Positions 7,590 through 15,925 of a stretch of 64,000 nucleotides of DNA are shown here, piece by piece. The position numbers and the translations under genes were made by a program. The notes beneath the pieces were generated by a model, which had not been told where the DNA came from, did not search any database, and saw nothing but the letters and a program-made list of their open reading frames with translations. The first letter of the stretch is position 1. Each line of letters begins with the position of its first letter. This stretch comes from Leptolyngbya sp. Heron Island J (GTDB lineage Bacteria > Cyanobacteriota > Cyanobacteriia > Phormidesmidales > Phormidesmidaceae): assembly GCF_000482245.1 (NCBI RefSeq), contig NZ_AWNH01000011.1, forward strand, positions 1 to 64,000, in the 5' to 3' direction.

Positions 7590-7812
7590 CTGAGATCTTG
7601 CACCTGGCAAGGAAGCATTAACCCACCTTGGACTCAAAGTCGCAAGGCTAACTGGCTCAAAACCGCTCAAGCGGTTAAAGAAGCCCTAAAAGCTCTATAT
7701 TTGGAGCTGCTCAGCCAATCTTGTCCCTTGAGTGGACAGCCCTCAATTAGCGTTGGGTTTTGAACCCAACGTGGGTTTGAGCTTCACAACCAACCTTAGT
7801 GCAAGATCTGAG
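7590..7812. mobile_element. MITE-like element with 14-bp TIRs and TTAG duplication
   Basis: CTGAGATCTTGCAC at 7590-7603 and GTGCAAGATCTGAG at 7799-7812 are inverted repeats matching at 13 of 14 positions. Both ends are directly flanked by TTAG (7586-7589 and 7813-7816), a likely 4-bp target duplication. TTAG fits the YTAR target reported for IS701-type elements. The 223-bp interior has about 50 sense codons (PWTQSRKANWLKTAQAVKEA and onward) that could be a transposase relic, and a perfect hairpin at 7751-7771. It is too short for a transposase and would need one in trans. Confidence 0.75.
7751..7771. repeat. Perfect hairpin inside the MITE-like element
   Basis: CGTTGGGTT at 7751-7759 pairs with AACCCAACG at 7763-7771 across a 3-base loop. 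It lies in the distal quarter of the element and may be part of its subterminal structure. Confidence 0.7.
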
Positions 7813-7874
7813 TTAGGCTACCGCGCTTAAATAATTCTCCCATTACCCCATCACTCATCCACCGTAAGCGTCTC

Positions 7875-7929
7875 CTGAGCGAAGTCGAAGGGGATGCTGG
7901 CTGGCAGTGTTGACTTCGACTTCGCTCAG
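7875..7929. repeat. Long palindrome, 16-bp arms
   Basis: CTGAGCGAAGTCGAAG at 7875-7890 is the exact reverse complement of CTTCGACTTCGCTCAG at 7914-7929, with a 23-bp loop. It shares the CTTCGAC and GCTCAG words with the palindromes at 1543 and 16677. Confidence 0.7.
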
Positions 7930-8033
7930 CCAACGGTATCAGTGGGACAGTTACCATCCACCCATCTACAGCCTCAACCTGGGACTTTATTTTTGTTCAA
8001 TCTCTTTAAGTTCACCTTGGTGACATCATAAAA

Positions 8034-10196
8034 ATGGATATTGCAACAAGATTTTTAGTTGCATACTTGCTGGTTTTTATTGGCAGTATGCAAGCCGCTT
8101 TTGCCCATACTCCCCATGATGATATTCATGACGTAGAAATATCTCCAAATTACTCTCAAGATCAGACGCTATTCATTATTACTAGAGGGGTGTTATTAAA
8201 ATCGCAAGATAGCGGCCAACAATGGCATAAAATCGTTAATGGCCTCAATAATAAGCACTCGTTAACGTCTGTAGATATCTCTGGTGAGGATGCAAATATT
8301 CTTTATGTATCCTCCAGAGGAGATGGTGTGTATAAGTCAGAGGACGGTGGCACGGCATGGTCAAAAGTTAATAAGGGCTTAAAAACCCTAGAAATTGATT
8401 TTGTTGAGATCTCTGATAATGCTCCCAATGTTATTTTTGCTGCGGGTATTGAAGGGGGACTGTACAAGACAGAGAATGGAGGAGAAACCTGGCGTCAAGT
8501 GCTTGCTGCTCCTGATGCTAAGATAACTGCAATTTCTTCTTTACCTGAAAACTCAAATCATTTGATGGCTGGTGATCAAATGGGTCGAGTGTTTATTTCC
8601 AATAATGACGGAGAAGATTGGGAACAACGCTTGGATATTCCTAATGCAGGGGGAATTACTGCCATAGAATTCTCGCCATATTTCGAATCTGATAATACTG
8701 TTTTCTTGGGAACTGAAAAGCTTGGGATATTTAAAGGAGAATTTCAGAAAGGTCCTAAAAAAATAGATCCACTTGTGGGAATTAGTGATGGTCTTCCCGA
8801 ACAAGCGATTCAGTCTTTAATGCTCCATCCTGAAGATGATGGCGGCTATATGATCTTTTCATCTACGAGTAATAGTGGAGTCTTTATTTCAGAGGACTTA
8901 GGAGGAAATTGGGAAAATTACAGCCAAGGTCTCTCTAAAGACGACCAGGCAACTAAGTTTAACAGACCTCAGTTCAGCAACCTAGAGATGGCCAATTCTC
9001 TCGATACAGAGAGAAAAATTTATCTAGCTGGCTACGATGGCTTGTTTAGAACAGAGCTGCCTGAACAGAAATGGCGGCAATTAGATACTTTATCGTCAAA
9101 CATTATTACTGGGATAGCGTTATCCCCAAACTATGAAAACGATTCTACGATTGCAGTTGCCACATATGTATCAGGAGTCTACATATCTCATGATGCAGGA
9201 ACCACCTGGAAAAATGTAAGTAATGGCTTAGAAGATCTGCATAAGTACATTGCCCCAGGTAACAGCATTGCCCGTATGTTCAATATCGGTTTTTCGCCAG
9301 ACTACGTCAATGATAGACATCTATTTACTGTAACAAGACATGGATTTTGGCATTCTAATAATGATGCTGAGAAATGGCGCAAAAGCTCACTAGACTTAGA
9401 AAACTTAGATCCACTCCACATGGTAATTTCCCCAAGCTATGGGAGTGATGGTGTCCTATTTGCTGGTAATTACAAGACAGGGGAAATATTTAAATCATCC
9501 AATATGGGCGTCAGTTTTCAGCCCATCGGTAGCATAAATTCTGGAATTAAATCTTTTCAAATATCACCGAATTTTTCGTCTGATAAAACACTATATGCGG
9601 GTGGTGGTCAAACAGTCTTCAAGTCCATTGATGAGGGCCGCTCTTGGGTTTCAGTAGGTGATTTTGAAGGCAATATAACCAGTTTAGCCATTTCTACTAC
9701 TGATAAGATGCTTATTGCTGGAACGACCTCAGGTGCGTTCATATGGAAAGATCAAGGTAATAGCTGGTTAGAGTTAAATATAGATGGTGTGGATGCCCAT
9801 GCCCAAATATCAGCTGTTTCTATATCACCCAGTGATGGGGAAAATCAGCTAATAATTCTGAGCATTCATGGAAAAGGATTATACAAATCTGAAGATAGAG
9901 GTGATAGTTTTTTCCCAATAGCAGATGAGCTGATTGACGCCAACTATCAACTGTCTGATTTTAGTCCTAACTTTTTTAACACTGGACAGCCAATTGTATT
10001 TTCACCTGCTTTTACTCAGGATAAAAAAATCTATGGGTATGCTGGAGAAAACGTATTGAAGTCCCAGGATGGGGGCAATACTTGGGAAGTTATTTCCTTG
10101 CCAGAAGATAGTAAAAAAAGTAACTTCAAGCGATTTCGATTCCGCCTTAGATTCTTATCGGCTTTTCTACAAGCCCAATTAGATAAAATATTTTGA
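8034..10196 (+). CDS. Exported Asp-box (BNR) repeat beta-propeller protein
   Basis: 720 residues with a signal peptide (hydrophobic FLVAYLLVFIGS, then a likely cut after QAAFA near residue 24). About twelve Asp boxes of the form S/T-x-D/N-x-G-x-x-W follow, for example KSQDSGQQW, KSEDGGTAW, KTENGGETW, ISNNDGEDW, ISEDLGGNW, ISHDAGTTW, KSIDEGRSW, KSEDRGDSF and KSQDGGNTW. Each is separated by strands containing ISPNY or SPSYxSD. This is the sialidase/VPS10/YCF48-like propeller architecture, in the periplasm or outside the cell. The catalytic residues of sialidases are not apparent, so a binding or structural role is more likely. It is AT-richer than the efflux and cobalamin blocks. Start ATG 8034. 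Confidence 0.85.
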   Translation: MDIATRFLVAYLLVFIGSMQAAFAHTPHDDIHDVEISPNYSQDQTLFIITRGVLLKSQDSGQQWHKIVNGLNNKHSLTSVDISGEDANILYVSSRGDGVYKSEDGGTAWSKVNKGLKTLEIDFVEISDNAPNVIFAAGIEGGLYKTENGGETWRQVLAAPDAKITAISSLPENSNHLMAGDQMGRVFISNNDGEDWEQRLDIPNAGGITAIEFSPYFESDNTVFLGTEKLGIFKGEFQKGPKKIDPLVGISDGLPEQAIQSLMLHPEDDGGYMIFSSTSNSGVFISEDLGGNWENYSQGLSKDDQATKFNRPQFSNLEMANSLDTERKIYLAGYDGLFRTELPEQKWRQLDTLSSNIITGIALSPNYENDSTIAVATYVSGVYISHDAGTTWKNVSNGLEDLHKYIAPGNSIARMFNIGFSPDYVNDRHLFTVTRHGFWHSNNDAEKWRKSSLDLENLDPLHMVISPSYGSDGVLFAGNYKTGEIFKSSNMGVSFQPIGSINSGIKSFQISPNFSSDKTLYAGGGQTVFKSIDEGRSWVSVGDFEGNITSLAISTTDKMLIAGTTSGAFIWKDQGNSWLELNIDGVDAHAQISAVSISPSDGENQLIILSIHGKGLYKSEDRGDSFFPIADELIDANYQLSDFSPNFFNTGQPIVFSPAFTQDKKIYGYAGENVLKSQDGGNTWEVISLPEDSKKSNFKRFRFRLRFLSAFLQAQLDKIF

Positions 10197-10430
10197 TTGT
10201 TCAAAGCTTTCTCGTAATGAGGTTTTAGTTGGCCTGACTGGTTCCTAAAAACGTTGAGTTGTGCTGGTCTACCTATAGCCATAAATAGGCTTATTTTTTG
10301 CCATTAAGTAGGTTGACCCAATTAGTTATCAGATCTTATAGAAGATTGAGTTCAACCACTTATGAGCTTTTTAAAAATAAAGCTCACTCCTGCTCAATTG
10401 TTAATAACTGTTTGATGTGCGAGGTGTAAG

Positions 10431-11270
10431 ATGTCACTAAAAATTGATAGATTTTGTCTTATCATTGGGGCTATGAAAAGTGGAACAACCACATTATTTA
10501 GCTATCTGAATGAGCATCCTGAAATTGCTCGCAGTTATCCTAAAGAGCCAAACTTCTTTGCCAGCGATGAGAACTTTGCAAAGGGAATGACCTGGTATGA
10601 AAATCTATGGGATTTTAACCCTGAGGTACATAAATTGGCATTAGAAGGCTCAACTAACTACACTAAAGTCCCAAAATTTCCCAATGCGGCAGAAAGAATA
10701 GCCGCCATAGAAGGGGCCAGTTTTAAGTTTATTTATATCATGAGAAATCCTATCAAAAGGATAGAATCCCACTATGCCCATGTGATTTCTTCAAAAACCA
10801 CCAAGGATAACTATACATATATACCGGGTTCAATCGAGCTTCGGCCCAATATGATCGACACATCTCGATATGCTATGCAAATTGAACAATATTATCAGCA
10901 TTTTCCTAAAGATTCGATTCTATTGCTTGATTTTGAGGACTTGAAGAACAATCTGCAACAGCTCATGAATGAGGTTTGTAACTTCCTTGAAATTAATCCC
11001 GAGTTTAACTATTCATCCGTTCAGCCTGTCAACCAATCGAAAGGAAAAACGATTGACGGTCCCCTATGGAAGTATGTAGCACCTGCCGTTCACTACCTAC
11101 CACAGACTCCCAAAAAGGTGGTTAGAAAGCTATGTAGTCAATCTTTATCTGTAAAGGAGAGACTTACCGAGGGTCAAAAAGAATTTATATTGAGAGAACT
11201 AAGGGATGATTTGTTAAAGCTAAATCAGGAGTTTGGATTTGATACGTCTAAATGGGGTATCTCTTTTTAG
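10431..11270 (+). CDS. Sulfotransferase (PAPS-dependent)
   Basis: 279 residues of the bacterial sulfotransferase family, which moves sulfate from PAPS to a hydroxyl or amine. The 5'-phosphosulfate loop is GAMKSGTTTLFSYL (residues 13-26), followed by KEPNFFA. The 3'-phosphate binding region is YIMRNPIKRIESHYAH. Length is normal. GAGGTG at 10421-10426 forms a ribosome site ahead of ATG 10431. It follows the Asp-box gene by 234 bp in the same direction, with similar low GC. Its substrate is unknown; a role in polysaccharide sulfation with the locus at 24674-47253 is possible but that locus has its own sulfotransferase-like gene. Confidence 0.9.
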   Translation: MSLKIDRFCLIIGAMKSGTTTLFSYLNEHPEIARSYPKEPNFFASDENFAKGMTWYENLWDFNPEVHKLALEGSTNYTKVPKFPNAAERIAAIEGASFKFIYIMRNPIKRIESHYAHVISSKTTKDNYTYIPGSIELRPNMIDTSRYAMQIEQYYQHFPKDSILLLDFEDLKNNLQQLMNEVCNFLEINPEFNYSSVQPVNQSKGKTIDGPLWKYVAPAVHYLPQTPKKVVRKLCSQSLSVKERLTEGQKEFILRELRDDLLKLNQEFGFDTSKWGISF

Positions 11271-11508
11271 GTTGAAAGATATTTGTTTTATGGGTCAAGG
11301 ATTGCAAGGGTGTTATTTTTCAAAGACACAGATAATGACGAGATCCCATTGCTTCAATTTGGTGTTCATATGGGCTGCTCCCGGTCGAGATTTTCGGCCT
11401 CACTTCTTGTTAGGAAAATGTTCTGATCAATAGTTGCCGATACCTTTGCGGCTTACTCAATCAGATTCAGTTAATCAGCTACATCAGTTTGTTCTAAGTA
11501 CTCTATCG

Positions 11509-12543
11509 TTACTCTACAGCTAAAGCCTGCTTGATTTTAGCTTCGGCTTCATAAGCTGCTTTTCTAAGCTCCCCATGGTTTGATTGTTGTAGTCTTTCTA
11601 AAGCATTGGAAATCTCTTGATCGTCCGGATAAATCACTTGATCAAGGCTCTTGACAGTGAGAAGCTGCTGCTTAGGGGTTCCTTCACATAACTCACGCAA
11701 TACAAAATCGTGATAAACACTTAAGTAATGATTGCTAAACTCAAGCGTATCTCGACACAGCGATCGCAATATCTGCCGTTCTCGTTCTCCATCAGGGATA
11801 AGATAGTTCCAATGATTTCGGCACTGTTCATATACTTGCTCAACCAGAGCGGTCCACTTGTCATTAATTTGTGTTTTATATAGCTGAGCTGCCTTGCCCT
11901 TGCTGTCGACATACTGCTTTGTCCGATAAGCTATCAGAGCCGTTGCTATCCAGCTTACAGTCGCAACCAGCCATTTACTACTAGGACGCTCAACACCATC
12001 AGAACCAGGAATCATTTGGCGCTCATAACCATAAAACTCTGCTTGAGCATCGGGGTGTTGTAAAGGAAAGATCAAAACCTTTGCCGAGCGTATAACTCTC
12101 AGAGATTCTTGAGGTGCCTTTATTGCCCACTGTATCCAGTCATCAGCAGTAAAAGTAGGAATCTTATTACGAATATCCTCGCCATAAAGAAACTGAGTAG
12201 AGTATTTGAAATTCAAGGCAGTTCCTGCCTGTTCAGCTCGATGAAGATAATACTCTGCTCCTAATTTGATTTCCAAAAGCACGGGGCTGATTAGTGCGCA
12301 GGACCGGCTTAAGCTCGACGCGGCCATTGCTTCTTCAGGACTGTTAAAGTTTTCCTTGAAGATGACATACATATCAAGGTCGCTATTGGTCACCGTACTT
12401 TGGTTTCCAAAGCTGCCTTCTAAATAATAGCCACGAATTCGTCTCGGAAAAACCTTCTCAAAGATACCGATCACACCCTGAAGAATCCGATTAATTTTGG
12501 GGTATTCGGTAAGATAAGCAAGCGTATACAGTTCATGGCCCAT
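11509..12543 (-). CDS. Nucleotidyltransferase-domain protein
   Basis: 344 residues. The N-terminal part has the pol-beta nucleotidyltransferase signature GSFGNQSTVTNSDLDMYVIF (GS...DxD) at residues 43-62. A later charged helical region follows, and the last 45 residues (SNALERLQQSNHGELRKAAY) look like a HEAT-type helical pair. Similar architecture is found in aminoglycoside nucleotidyltransferase-like and minimal nucleotidyltransferase proteins; no acceptor can be assigned. It is a single gene, convergent with the sulfotransferase. ATG 12543 is the only reasonable start. Confidence 0.75.
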   Translation of the reverse strand: MGHELYTLAYLTEYPKINRILQGVIGIFEKVFPRRIRGYYLEGSFGNQSTVTNSDLDMYVIFKENFNSPEEAMAASSLSRSCALISPVLLEIKLGAEYYLHRAEQAGTALNFKYSTQFLYGEDIRNKIPTFTADDWIQWAIKAPQESLRVIRSAKVLIFPLQHPDAQAEFYGYERQMIPGSDGVERPSSKWLVATVSWIATALIAYRTKQYVDSKGKAAQLYKTQINDKWTALVEQVYEQCRNHWNYLIPDGERERQILRSLCRDTLEFSNHYLSVYHDFVLRELCEGTPKQQLLTVKSLDQVIYPDDQEISNALERLQQSNHGELRKAAYEAEAKIKQALAVE

Positions 12544-12677
12544 GGGACATTAATTTATTCATCTTGTTGCCCAGCCTAACCTATTGCCATTACCTCAGTA
12601 ATCCCTGCAAGCCGCACCTCAACGGCCAGCTTAAAGAAACCGTCGGCCTCGTTGTTAGATAAACATTTTCAGGCTGT

Positions 12678-13562
12678 CTATTCCGCATTTGATCCTTTGC
12701 GATATTGGGCAGGGGTTATCCCCATGTGTTTACGAAACACACGAGTGAAGTGACTTTGATCAGCAAACCCAAGTTGGTAAGCAACGTCCGAAAGCAGACT
12801 GTTGGTGGTTTTAAGCATATCGCAGGCCATCGTAATTCTCACAGACTGAACGTATTGATACGGAGTCACACCTGTCTGCGCTTTAAAGATGCGACTAAAT
12901 TTATGCGCATCTCTCCCAGCAACCTGTGCCAGAGTCGTAACTGTTAGCGGCGTCGAGATCTGCTCGCGAATAAATGATTCTAGCGTTTTCAAATTGATCG
13001 CTTCTGCCTGCACCGGCTCATGGGCAGCATCGCCAGCATATCGCACCAATAAACGCCCCAATAAAGCATCCACTAACCCCTCTGTCTGAATTTGGGTAAG
13101 GGTGTCTGGTTGCTCCAGGGCACGCCAAATACTCTTGGCATAGCTGGCACATTCTGGATCAGAAATGTAGGCTTGAGATCCCACACTCATGATATCGAAA
13201 CAATCGATACGACTCCTTTGCTGAATCACATCAAGACGAGACTTATTAATGGCTAAAACAAGAACGGTGTGAGGGTCTGGTACATCCAGGTCATATGCTT
13301 CATTGAGAGGAGAGACGCCAATATGGCCTATACGTCTGGTGTCTATTTCGCGCCATTTAGGACCGATTCGCCAGCGAGCGGCGGTTGTACCTGCTAGGGT
13401 TAGGCCCAGCACAATATCGGCGGTTGCTGGCTCAGTGAAGCAGTGACCGCTCTGGTGGGACAAAATTGCATCGACTATGCCTGCCTGGTCTTGTCGCTTT
13501 ACGCTGTAAAACTGGCTATATTCACTCGTTTCATAGAATTGAGCGTAGCGCTGCTGGTTCAT
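12678..13562 (-). CDS. AraC family transcriptional regulator
   Basis: 294 residues from ATG 13562 (the frame also runs to a TTG at 13592). The N-terminal 180 residues resemble the AraC-binding-like sensor domain (SVGSQAYISDPECASYAKSI region). The last 100 residues hold two helix-turn-helix units: LTVTTLAQVAGRDAHKFSRI, then SLLSDVAYQLGFADQSHFTR followed by VFRKHMGITPAQYRK, the classic AraC ending. The target is unknown. It is divergent from the efflux run with 260 bp between, so it may regulate that run. Confidence 0.9.
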   Translation of the reverse strand: MNQQRYAQFYETSEYSQFYSVKRQDQAGIVDAILSHQSGHCFTEPATADIVLGLTLAGTTAARWRIGPKWREIDTRRIGHIGVSPLNEAYDLDVPDPHTVLVLAINKSRLDVIQQRSRIDCFDIMSVGSQAYISDPECASYAKSIWRALEQPDTLTQIQTEGLVDALLGRLLVRYAGDAAHEPVQAEAINLKTLESFIREQISTPLTVTTLAQVAGRDAHKFSRIFKAQTGVTPYQYVQSVRITMACDMLKTTNSLLSDVAYQLGFADQSHFTRVFRKHMGITPAQYRKGSNAE

Positions 13563-13745
13563 CGCTTTTGTTCCAAAATCAAAAATGTTCAAGAATTTGG
13601 TTCATCCAGTACTGTAACGTTTCCTGGCAATAGCCTATCCACCCCCAGCAAGACAGCAACCTATTTGTATGCTTACTAGTGCCGCCCATTAGGATAAATC
13701 CTGTTGGCATCTAAACAGCTGGTGTCATCAGTCATTGACGTTTTT

Positions 13746-13775
13746 TTGACAAAAACGATACGTACCGTCTATAAA
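13746..13775 (+). promoter_or_regulatory. Sigma-70-type promoter of the efflux run
   Basis: TTGACA at 13746-13751 and TATAAA at 13770-13775 have 18-bp spacing and lie 48 bp upstream of the ATG at 13823. The -10 lies in the centre of the palindrome described next. Confidence 0.6.
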
Positions 13776-13795
13776 TTATATGAGACGCATCGTTT
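13753..13795. promoter_or_regulatory. Inverted-repeat operator over the efflux promoter
   Basis: AAACGATACGT at 13753-13763 and ACGCATCGTTT at 13785-13795 are inverted repeats with a single mismatch in 11. They straddle the -10. A dimeric repressor binding here would block the promoter. The ACGATAC core is shared with the palindrome at 5078-5113. Confidence 0.65.
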
Positions 13796-13822
13796 CGTTA
13801 TTTGAGTCATGTAAGTAGCGTT

Positions 13823-14509
13823 ATGCAACCCCACATTCTTTTAATTAATATCCGGGCTGACCTTGTTCGTTCTCTAGACACCCAACTCTCTGCGCAGGGA
13901 TATCGCGTCAGCCAGCTAGAGGACATTCCCGCTCCAGCTGTGGTGCAGCAGCTGCGTCCTGATCTGCTGGTGATGGTTTTACCGGAGGACAATAATCCTA
14001 ATTTGGCTCCCTGTCGTCGTCTATCTCTTTCCCTCAACCAGATACCAATTATGTTGTTGGGAAAAGATAATCATAGCGATCGCATCGCCAGTCTAAACGT
14101 CTGCGCCAATGATTATTTGCCCATGCCCTTTGCCATGGAAGAATTTATGGCGCGGGTGCGAGCGAAACTGCGGCGAATTTCCTGGAAAAAAACAGACGAA
14201 TTGTTTATTCTTGCTAATTTACATGTAGATGCCCGCGTCAGGGAAGTTCGTTATGGCGAACATGCGATTGATCTAACGGCTAAAGAGTTTGACCTGCTTA
14301 GGTATTTGATAGCTCATCCCCGACAAGTGATGACTGTTCAACAAATTTTGGATGAAATTTGGCCCGATTCTGTATTGAGCGATAGCAGAAATATTGTCCA
14401 AGTTTATGTAGGATCTCTACGTCGGAAACTTGGTAATGCAGCAGACCTACTGCAGACAGTGCGAGGCGTGGGCTATGTGTTAAAAGATCCGGCTACCGTC
14501 CAGGGTTAG
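13823..14509 (+). CDS. OmpR-like regulator with degenerate receiver
   Basis: 228 residues from ATG 13823 (a TTG at 13802 is in frame). The C-terminal winged helix is intact: IDLTAKEFDLLRYLIAHPRQ, WPDS and VYVGSLRRKLG, ending QTVRGVGYVL. The N-terminal domain keeps the receiver fold but loses its chemistry. The acidic pair after strand 1 reads NI (HILLINIRAD). The phosphoacceptor Asp is replaced by Val (DLLVMVLPED). The Thr/Ser position is Leu (IMLLGK). The conserved Lys is Met (YLPMPF). It must act without canonical phosphorylation. It is the first gene of the efflux run and probably its regulator. Confidence 0.85.
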   Translation: MQPHILLINIRADLVRSLDTQLSAQGYRVSQLEDIPAPAVVQQLRPDLLVMVLPEDNNPNLAPCRRLSLSLNQIPIMLLGKDNHSDRIASLNVCANDYLPMPFAMEEFMARVRAKLRRISWKKTDELFILANLHVDARVREVRYGEHAIDLTAKEFDLLRYLIAHPRQVMTVQQILDEIWPDSVLSDSRNIVQVYVGSLRRKLGNAADLLQTVRGVGYVLKDPATVQG

Positions 14510-14603
14510 CAAGCATACCTGGCTATGGCACGAGTCGTCACCTGTTTTTTTGTCATAACAAAATTCTTGTAATACCACACACGAGACCAGGACAAATACA
14601 GCC

Positions 14604-15911
14604 ATGGAAACACAATCTGCCATCCCCCCTACCGAGTCTCCTATCCTGTCCCCGGCTCCTACGCGGCCTCGGTGGTGGCTCTGGCTGTTAGCGGGCTTTC
14701 TAGGGGTAGTGGGAGGCTGGTTTATTTGGAGTCGATTGCAGCAAGATCCGACACCTGTTGCGATCGCAGCCCAGGCCACTGCGGTTGAAACTGAAACAGC
14801 TCGCTCTGCTCCGGTAAGAGAGTTTTCAGAATTTGTTGGAGCCTTAGAAGCTCAGGAACGGGTGATGCTACGGCCCGAGGTCGAGGGACGAATCACCCAG
14901 GTGTTGGTGTCAGCAGGCGACCGGGTGGCAGCGGGTACTCCGATTATTCAGCTCAGCCCGGAGCGGCCCCAGGCCATAGTTAGCAGTGCTGTTGCCGATA
15001 TTGAAGTGGCGCGGGCTGCCCGTAGTGCCGCCCAGGCAGAAATCTTGGAGGCCGAGGCCGAGCGAGATAGCGCCATTGCTGAGCGAGAGCTGCAAAATAG
15101 CGAATATACCCGCACGCAATCTCTGGTGGCGGCGGGAGCCCTGGCTGAACAGTCGCTAGATCAAGTGGGGCGTAATCAGGATGTTGCGATCGCGGCCCTA
15201 ACCGCAGCCGAACGGCGGATTCAAACCGCCCGCGCCAACCTGGCCGAAGCAAATGCCGCCCTGCAGCGGGCAGAATCCAATGCTGCTGTCGCCAGTGAAG
15301 ACCTATCCGACTACCAGGTTGTTGCCCCTATCGACGGAGTGGTAGGTGATCTGCCAGTCGAAGTTGGTGACTATATCCGAGCCGGAGAAATGATCACCGC
15401 CCTGACTAGCAATCAAGCCATGGACCTACGTCTATCAATTCCTGTGGAACGCAGCAATGAGTTACGACCAGGGCTACCGGTAGAACTTCGCACCCAGGCC
15501 AGTGGTGCTCCCCTGGTCACCGGTCGCATTAGCTTTGTTGCTGAACGGGTGGAAGCAGGAGCACAGTCAATTCTGGCTAAAGCCTCCTTTCCCAATCCCA
15601 ACGGACAGCTACGGGATGAACAGTTTGTCCGCGCTAACGTTGTCTGGACAGAGACCCCTGGCGTCATGGTTCCCACTACTGCCATCTCCCGCGTTGGCGG
15701 TCAGAGTTTTGCATTTGTTATGGAACCCTCCCCAGAAACTGACAGTGAATTTGTCGCTGTTCAACGTCCCGTACAGCTTGGCATAATTGAAAATAACCGC
15801 TATCACGTTATCAGCGGCATCGACACCGGAGAAACCATTATCACCGCCGGTATTTTACGCCTGGCCGACGGAGCCCCCGTTGTCCCAGATGATGCCGTCA
15901 CCCCAAATTAA
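14604..15911 (+). CDS. RND efflux periplasmic adaptor (HlyD/AcrA type)
   Basis: 435 residues. A Pro-rich cytoplasmic tail precedes one membrane segment (WWLWLLAGFLGVVGGWFIW, about residues 24-42). Then come the split lipoyl halves (LRPEVEGRITQVLVSAGDRV and YQVVAPIDGVVGDLPVEVGD), a long coiled-coil hairpin between them rich in AEAE/ERELQ, and a beta-barrel and membrane-proximal domain (LRDEQFVRANVVW, ISGIDTGETIITAG). It bridges the inner-membrane pump to an outer-membrane channel; no TolC-like gene is in the window. It is an anchored protein, not a lipoprotein. It lies 94 bp after the regulator and 14 bp before the GUN4 gene. Confidence 0.93.
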   Translation: METQSAIPPTESPILSPAPTRPRWWLWLLAGFLGVVGGWFIWSRLQQDPTPVAIAAQATAVETETARSAPVREFSEFVGALEAQERVMLRPEVEGRITQVLVSAGDRVAAGTPIIQLSPERPQAIVSSAVADIEVARAARSAAQAEILEAEAERDSAIAERELQNSEYTRTQSLVAAGALAEQSLDQVGRNQDVAIAALTAAERRIQTARANLAEANAALQRAESNAAVASEDLSDYQVVAPIDGVVGDLPVEVGDYIRAGEMITALTSNQAMDLRLSIPVERSNELRPGLPVELRTQASGAPLVTGRISFVAERVEAGAQSILAKASFPNPNGQLRDEQFVRANVVWTETPGVMVPTTAISRVGGQSFAFVMEPSPETDSEFVAVQRPVQLGIIENNRYHVISGIDTGETIITAGILRLADGAPVVPDDAVTPN

Positions 15912-15925
15912 AGACAGAAAATACT

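Larger units (their letters stand above)
6772..8033. other. 1.26-kb gene-poor region with mobile remnants
   Basis: No gene is supported here. The region contains dispersed-repeat copy C (7009-7110), a MITE-like element (7590-7812) and a long palindrome (7875-7929). The first 200 bp should carry the promoter of the hydrolase on the minus strand, and the last 100 bp that of the Asp-box gene. No clear -10/-35 pair could be chosen. Confidence 0.6.

Noticed and set aside
7590-7770. Transposase gene in the MITE-like unit
   Set aside because: Only about 50 sense codons before a stop, without start codon or catalytic motif.
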